Source: Branchiostoma floridae (taxonomy: Eukaryota > Chordata > Leptocardii > Amphioxiformes > Branchiostomatidae). Taken from it: DNA of 64,000 nt. Location: contig NC_049980.1 in assembly GCF_000003815.2 (NCBI RefSeq), positions 13,084,020 to 13,148,019 of the forward strand, written 5' to 3'. Numbering within the stretch: position 1 is the first letter of the stretch; the number at the start of each line of letters is the position of its first letter. The position numbers and the translations under genes are program-made. Positions 12,501 through 21,500 of this stretch are shown one piece after another. Below the pieces are notes generated by a model. It made no database searches and was not told where the DNA came from. It was given only the letters and a program-made list of their open reading frames with translations.

Positions 12501-15500
12501 CCTCCTCCGGCACTTTTATTCACATTTCTTTATTTTGTTGTTATTGTTCTTTATGCGCGAAATAAACAAACAATCATCCGTTTATTTGCTGGGCTACTTT
12601 TTTTCTCACATTTGTATGACTGGTATTCCGCCTGAAGTCATAACGCATCAGTTTTACACAGTGCAAGCTAGCGCTAGGGCCAATGTGCTTGAGGTGTGGC
12701 TCTCCTCAAAAACGTGAATTTTGACTTTACGTCCTATCCAAGGGCCAATATATGAAACTTATTGTCATCTGACTGCCGTTACGAAATAGGTGCTAACTGC
12801 CGTTTCCAAAGGCACAGCATTGGGACCTGCTAAGGATTTAGATTGAAGGCAACAAACTGTTTCCTTTATCTGAGTATTCTTCTTTTTGATGTATATGTTT
12901 ACATGGTGTCTAAAGCTCGTTCGTGAAACCTGAGATGCTCAACACTTTCATTGTGCTCACGTTACTCGCATAAAAATCAAAACTAGCTTACACCGACGGA
13001 TATAACTAGTATATCACTGCTAGTAATTTTGGAATTAATCGATTTTGTACAATACTTTCAGAGAAGAAGAATCATGAGAATTGATAGCCATTTATATTCA
13101 ATTCCGTCATATTTTAGGGAGTGTGTATTATGCTATATTAGTTACCTTCTTCACATACTAACCAAAGAATGCCTCTGCCCAATAACATAGATGCCGTGTC
13201 AACCACTAAGGCTGTGACACCGAGTGTTACACCTTTAGTTACACCAACAGCACAAATAGGTGAGAATACCATTTTTTTTTATTTCATACACCAACACATC
13301 CTCAACATCAAATACTACACGCTCATAGTTAACATGAATAAATCAAGTTTTCCGTTTTTAAAGTGAATTTCACTTTTATGTCTGCAGCTCACATTATATA
13401 TGCATCGTCAGTCACCACTGTCCATAACCAATATTCTGACAAAACAACAAAGGACCAATAAGTGTAGCTACTTAAATGAGACACATTGACAACCGTGGCT
13501 TTAGCGCTAGCAGAACACGCAGTATCACAGGATCATGTTATACCGTCCAGACTTTTTCCTATTATGAGTAAGTTTGTCAACGTATTAAGAAGTATGGGGC
13601 CTGGAAATGCTCTGCATAAATCCTTGTTACACGTGTAGTTCACAAACTCCGTGTTGAAAACAAACTCTAATGTAGAACTTACGCATGGCAAATCAAGTCA
13701 AATTGCCACCAGCAATGCCAATAAGGTCGTTACAACTTTTGTTCACAGATACCTCAGCTGGTACAACGGGGGCTGCGCGCGTTACATCAGCAGTAGCAAC
13801 AACTGAAACCTCGCAAACACCAGGTACAAGTAAACTAGTGGTAGAAATGGTCGTTCTAAATCTCCACTGGCCTTGTAGTCATTTCTAATACTTCAAAACA
13901 TTTTCTACATAAAATTGATGGGAGCTAGTTTGAATTCTTAGAAACTGTATAATGAGGCATATTTATGATTTATAACCTAGAATATGTACGCTTTTCGCAA
14001 TTACTACAACAAACTAGTCATTTATTTGACAATCTAATGCCTCTTTGCATTTAACGCCTACAGCATTCAGCGCGACAGATATGAAAGTGGTGAAAGTCAG
14101 TCAGACGCAGTATTCGCAAGCCTATCCCGCCACAGTGGAAGTCAGCGTCACTCTACAGAAAACGGCTGGCAACATAAGCACGGACGATATCACGGAGGAA
14201 ACATTGAGTGCTGTTCTCCTCTTCACCAATAACGGCAACCTAGAAGATGCTACCATCAGGTCATCTACATTTACCACAACTATTTCAGAATACGACCTTG
14301 CCTTCCTTAAGGCCTACGTAGGACAAAGAACATCATTGACATTGACAGATCTTAAAGCATCAAGCGTTGCTGTGGATAACAACTGTGCCTCGTATACACA
14401 CATGTGTTTGAATGTGACTTCCACCAATGAGAATGTTCAGTTCGGCACGAATGGGGATGCATGCATTCCGCTAGGAAGTGGAGAAGGGCAGGCAGGGCCA
14501 AAGAATTGCACTTTGAGTGAGTAATCTTGTGATGCCAATAGATTCGCATTATGCATCCCATACGTACTAAGAAAGTGGAATAAGGTTTATAAACTAATTG
14601 CCAACTTTGTTCTTGAACATATTGTGTGGGGACTCGAATAGGATGGGGTTTGTTAACCAATCAAATTTTAGTACAATTTTGGAACTACAGTTGTAATTGT
14701 GGTTATGTAACTGCAGCACTTACATACTGACTCTAAAGCCATATGTTTTTGTATTGTATTAGCTATAGGAAGTTGCACCGAAACCTGTGACACAAACGCA
14801 GTGTGCGTAAACCAAGGAAGCAGCTTTCAATGCGTGTGCAATTCGGGCTATAGTGGAGATGGCACTTCGTGCACAGGTGAGATTACTGAATGTATTGCAT
14901 TTGAAGATGTTTGATCTAAGCCATTTATATTTTTGCTTTGTTATGTTATGTTTGCGCGTACAGTAAGATAATACGTCGTACAAAGTAAAGTAAAACTATT
15001 ATGTGTCCATAAAAACTTTGATCTTGTATTCAAGACTATGATGGTGTGATTTTCAATGTAAACTTTGCCTTATATTTTGGAAGTAGACTTTTTGAAGTAA
15101 CGATTTACATTTCTCTATTCATTTTCGATTACTTCATCAAGTTGTATTGTTTACCTTTTTTTCAGATGTAAATGAGTGCGAAAGTGCAGTCTGCGCAAGT
15201 GATGGAAACTCCAACTGTGTGAATTCTGCGGGAAGTTACTCATGCGTATGTAATGTCGGCTACCACAAGGACAACGGAACCTGTGTTGGTACGTAATGTT
15301 TTGTCCGGCTTTATGAAATGATATAATACACTCATGTATGGACACTCAAGATGCTGAAGATGAGACGTGGAAAAATTTACAAGTTCCATTTGTTGGAAAA
15401 GCCCATTTGCAAGCGCCTATCAAGACTGAGCTTTTTGTCGCAGCATAAATAGTAGAAATATAAGCATTGTGTATTTGTGCTATTTTACTCATGTTGGTAA

Positions 15501-18500
15501 ATACTAATATTATACTGAACATTTCAACGCCACAAATTCAGAGAGCGATCGGTTCAGAGTGGAGTTTTTGTACACCTCCCTAAACTACGTGGTGGAGTTG
15601 GCTAACACGTCGTCCACTGTCTACGTCACGTACGCAAGGAACTACGAAATCGAGGTAAAGGTCCCATCCTTCCATCTGAGTAGTCGTAATGTGTTTGGGT
15701 ATCTATTTTACCCTGAGTTCATTTCTATCCATGCACTATCAGCAGTAGCAGCAGCATCTTTCCTTCTGTTTTTATTTCTCAATGCCCTATTCCAATGTAC
15801 GTTTCTGATCATACATAATATTCCATCATCTACACAAAACATCTTTTGGGTGGTCAATGCGCATCATATATTTTAGTCTAAAGAAAGACTGAAAATCCTT
15901 GTTGGCGAAATGATGAGATAATTTTTTTCTTATCGCAATCACATATTTTGTAATTATCACGCTTTCCATGAGAAATACTTTTTTGAGCTAAAAGAGTGAG
16001 ATAAATAGCTAACTCTCTAAAGAACTGAACTGAACTGAACTGAACTAAAGAACCCATGTAGCATTAAAATATCACTACAAATGCTTAACCAACGTACCCA
16101 CCTGTTTGCCCCTATACAGACAATCTACCTGTATCTGTTGGTGGGATTTAGCTCCGACTTCCTCTCCATCTCCAACACCACTTTCCGGAATGGCAGTTTG
16201 TACGGTGCTCACACTCTGGAAACCAAAAAGGGCACTACGTCCCTAGCTCAGGTGAAATCAAAGCTGGAACCTGTAATCAGCACCACCAAACTCTTCAGCA
16301 ACGTTACAGCTCAAGGTCAGTGACAGATACGCTAAACATCTCTATACAAAAGAAAGCTTCGGAAGTAGAAGTAAAACTAGAGTTCCACGAACACATACCT
16401 TTGCCAAATAAACCAGGTTTGTTATGTAGAATGATGTCTGTAGACATAAATGTGTTACTCATTACATTTTGTTTTATATGCCCGGAGTTGGTTCATAACA
16501 TTTCGCCATTGCTTATACAAATTAGATCCCTATTTACATAATAATAGTAAATTGTATCAAGCATCACTTAAGCTATTAGCATACCAGAAATCATGATGAT
16601 CCTTTCATCATTTCTTGACTTATTCTCTTTCAAAGTAGGAAACTAAACCGGTTCCTGCAGTTCAAGAAAAGACGTTTCCGGACCCAAACATACACCTCTT
16701 ACTCTCTGCCATCTTTCTCAGTTCCATATGTGTCAAGTTTGAAAGTCCTATCACGGAATGCAGTGGATTTGTCAACTTTCCACATTATGCAAATTAGCTG
16801 TTAATTTATATAATTAGTATCTCATTATGTACGTTTTTAATTAGGATATCTACATACCAAAAATATGACGATCATATTTTCATATTTGTTCATGTTCATA
16901 TTTTGCCATTAATTATGCAAATGAGATCATCATCTGCATAATTAACATGTATAGATATTTCTTTCTTTCTCAGCTACAAATGTGACAAGTTTGAGAGTCC
17001 TATAAAGGAATGCAGTGGATTAACAAACTTTCCTCATTAATTATGCAAATTAGCTGACGATTTGCATAATTAGAATTCCATCATGTAAGTCTTCCCTTTG
17101 GCTATCTACATACCAAAAATCATGACGATCCGTCAACACGTTTATATTTTCTCATTAATTATGCAAATGAGGTCGTCATTTGCATTATTAATATGCGTTG
17201 ATATTTCTCTCTTTCTCATCTATATATGTGACAAGTTTGAAAGTCCTATCATGACATGCAGTGGATTTATAAACTTTCCTCATTTATTATGTAAATTAGT
17301 TCCTGATTTGCATAATTAGTATTTCATAATGTACATTGTTACTTGGGCTATCTACATACCCAAAATCGTGATGATTCATCAACACGTTCTCGAGTTATTC
17401 TCGTCCAAAGTTTGAAAGGAAATCGGCGACTGCAGTTCCAAACAAGCCGCTAGGGGGTCCAAACTTATAGCACTTATTCTCTGCCCCAAGGGCTATCTAC
17501 CACTTAAAAATCATAACCACAGCATGTCCAGAACACGAGATATCAAAAATTGAGGTTCTGCTGCAGTACCTTAGCAAGCCGCTAGGGGGCCCATTATCGA
17601 ACTTGATCTTCGTTTTCCCGACCCCTATCCACCTACCAAATATCATCGGGATCCATCCAAGGCTTCTCGAGTTATGCTGTTAACACACACACAGACAGAC
17701 AGACTCACAAGCCTAAAACATAACCTTAGCCATTCTGGCAAAGGTAATTATCCATAAATCTAATATAGCAGTAACGTTATAGACATCAAGGCCTAGGAGC
17801 CGATAAATTTGTCTAAACTGGTAAGTCTGGAAATTCCGGCCGACATTCTACTGGCCTGGCCTCAAGGAAGCACTGGTCTCTTTGAAAGGCACCACATGCT
17901 TTAATTTTTTGCCAGTGTGTCAATCATTGCGTTTTCCATTCCTCATTTGCTCTTTCTCTGCAGATTATGACGAATGCAGTGATTCTAGCCGTAACGACTG
18001 TTTCCAGCACAGTGAGTGTGTGAACACCCCTGGCAGCTTCACCTGCTCCTGTCCGACAGGCTTCATAGATAGGAACTTGTCACGTCCTGGTAGGAACTGT
18101 GGTGGTGAGCATCATTCAGTTTGTAGCCAATTATTTATTGAATAATTGTGTAGGCTAGGGCCCTGCAACAATTGCTAACACCCGCTGATACCCGCACATT
18201 TTGTATATGATTCGATTTTGATCAATTATTTTCTACAGTATCCTTACCACCCACCTGTGACAATGCATTTGATCAAGAGTTCCTGGCATGTATGATACAT
18301 TGTTTAGATAAAATCAAATACGTTGGTCCAAATATACTAGTAATCATGATCTTCTTTATGAATCCACTTCATGATTAAGTTACTACATCAAGACATAATA
18401 TGACCTGCAATATTGAATTTACTTGTTTTATGTTGGATAAGATGACCATAATGTCTCTTCTTTACCTATTCCAGTTGATCGTCTTTACATCGCGCTTGGT

Positions 18501-21500
18501 GTGTTAGGCGGAGCTCTGTTCCTCTTCATATTGCTTCTATGTGCGCTGCAGGGGTCCAAGAAACAAGCCCATGTATCTACGGCAAAGGTATGCTTACAAA
18601 TGGAGCTTGCAATGTAGCCATTGCTACCGTTATGATTTGTCGTACTAAAAATGGAAATGTGTATCATATGGTGAGTACAAACGCATCATTATACTATTGT
18701 ATGTTTTATTTATGCCACAATCTGTAAAGGAGGTTGGAACTAAAGTTACGGTTGATTGGCATGGACTACTGAAAATTGTGTTTTCCTATGTTCGTCTAAC
18801 CCGAGACTTTAATTGTCAGAATTCTATTGCTTGAGCTGGTGTACGCCTTGTATGTGTTGTACAATGAGTTGTTGGCTTTATTTTACAGATGAGTTTCAAA
18901 TCCAAAACTCAGCAGCACGGACCAATCCATGTGCAGTGGCGCAGAGTTGATCGACTGAACAAGGCTGCACAGGTGAATGTTGCACATTGATGTACATTTT
19001 TTCGTGTAGCAATTATTTTTTCATTGATAACTTATGCAGGAACACGTTAGCCTTAGATCACGGCGCAGTCGCCTGTCATTGACGAATGTTATTGCTCTAG
19101 ATAAAGTCTAATAGTATGGTGACCAACATTGTACATGGTACTACATTTACAGACTGCAGACCCAAATAAACAGACACGTCCGTTCACATTTCCGCAAAAT
19201 ATTCTAGGACAATCAGTTTACCAAAAGCCCGTACTAAGAGACTCAGCAAGTCCTTCCTCCATAGCGCCATCCGTCTATACAACAAGAAAGTTACACAGTA
19301 GTGCCATCAACACGTGTGTTAGCCATTACCTGTACTGCTCGTAACTCGGTACCGTTTTCCAATAAGTTGATTTTAATCTATTATGTATGTTATGCACATG
19401 TTAACTGGAATCGTTGTTCGTATGCAGCTATTGTTACCTCCATGATATGTCATGGAGGTTATATTTTACCCTGCGTTTGTGTGTGTGTCTGTCTGTCAAC
19501 AAGATAACTCAAGAACGGCTGGATGGATTAGTTTCATATTTGGTGTGTTGGTGGGGTGTGACAAAAGCTAGAAGTGATTAGATTTTGGGCCCCATAGCGA
19601 CTTTCCTTGGTACTGCAGCGCCACTTCCGGTTTAGCTATCTCATGTTTTGAACAAGATATGGTCCCAATTTTTGGGTGTTAGATAGCTCTTGTGCTCAGG
19701 AATAAGTGACATAAGTTTTGGCCCCCTAGCGTCTGGTTTTGGGATAGCAGGGGCATTTTTGTCAGAAACTTCTGAAGTGGATAACTAAAGAAGGAAACAA
19801 TGGATTTTCATGATTTGGGGTATGTAGGTACCTTAGACAATGTTATACAAGATGAAATACAAATTATGCAAAATTAGATTATATTTGCATAATTAATGAG
19901 CTTATTCTATCATAGCAGTTTTTCAATGTATCTCTTGTACCCGACATGATATGGTTTTGATATTTGGGTGGTAGACAGCTTTCAACGTCATGGCAAAGTG
20001 GGGCAAGTTTCAGCCCCCTAACATGTAATTGTGGAACTGCAGGGGTGTTTTTGTCAAGACACTCCAAAGAGGATAACTATAGAAAGGAATGATGGATTGC
20101 CATCATTTTTGGCATGCAGGTAGCTTAGGCAAAGATGTTCATAATGATATACATTTTATGCAAATGAGGACTTAATTTGCATAATTAGTGAGGAAATTGT
20201 ACAATTCCATTGTTTTCAATAGCTGAACTTACGTAAATGTAACACATGTAATTTATGATAGGTGAGAGATAAGCAGATACCAAATATGCAAGTGAGGAAC
20301 TGATTTGCATAATATATACAGAAATAGCAAATCCACATAATGACTAATATTGAGAATTTCATAATTGTGACATGTGTACGTTAGTCAATAATGAACATCA
20401 CCATACATTAATTATGTAAATGGTAGTCATTTGCATGAAATTTACAAAAGCTCTAAATTTCCATGGAGGTATGAGGTCGCCGAACTCTAGTTATTATGTG
20501 TTTTGTGTGACTATGGTAAGCCTGGCGTGTGTAATAAGGTCAAAATTCGGGTGAATGTGTGTTTGCCCGCGAGAACCTTTATAAATAAAACATTGACATT
20601 GATTATTACAACCAAAAAAATAATAGTCCTATACTATAGATATACATTATAGAACCGAGATCTTGGTAATTGTTTGAATTGGGTTAATAAATTCATCACC
20701 AGAACACAATGTAAAGCCACAGATAAACTGCATCTGTCAGAAGTGCGAACAAGAACTTTTCTGAATATGGAAGAGTGCATTGCGTCCAGCTCAGAGCCAG
20801 CTTAAGAAGGTTGATTTAACTCCCATGCTCATAGTTACATGACAAAAGTTCCAATATCTTAATGTTTTGTATACTTCAATTCCATTTTCGGTCCCTACAA
20901 CGCGTTTTGTTGAGTTAAGTTTTTGCCGCGTCATTTCTTCTGTTGGATTTTATATTGGTGTACATATATTTCAGGTGACTGGCTTGACCTCGGGTGGGCT
21001 TGTGTGGGCCCAGGACGCCGGTAAGACCCTGTGGTGGCCGGCACGCATCGTCTCCACAGTGAACGGCGGAAGCGCTCTCTGGGTCCGTTGGTACGGTAGT
21101 GGGTTGTACTCCAAGGTAGGCACTATCACCACACGATTGGTACATATTGGTTGTCATGATACCCAGTTTGAAGATAGAATTATCTTATCATAGATGATAT
21201 ACGCAGTATAGCGAAATCTTTAGTTTCTGTTTCATTTTTGTATCAGCTTACAATTTGTTTGTATGTTATCACTGATTATCATACTTCCAGACAACGTCGA
21301 CCAATCAGACGTTCCCAGAACGAGGCTGTGGTGGTTTGCACAGCCTGACCCAAGAAATACGTTACGCAAGCGTTCAGTGAATTATCCTAAATCTTCACAC
21401 TAATCTGACTCAGAGATAGATGACGTTTTGATCATTGGTCATTACAGTTCCACTGCATACTAAAAAGTACCTAATGACTGATGTGACGTTAATCACGACA

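Noticed and set aside
18889-18972. Start of a separate gene at the ATG of exon 36
   Set aside because: A strong acceptor precedes the ATG, the frame joins the transmembrane exon, and downstream exons carry membrane-tail motifs; a separate transcript is not excluded without cDNA.
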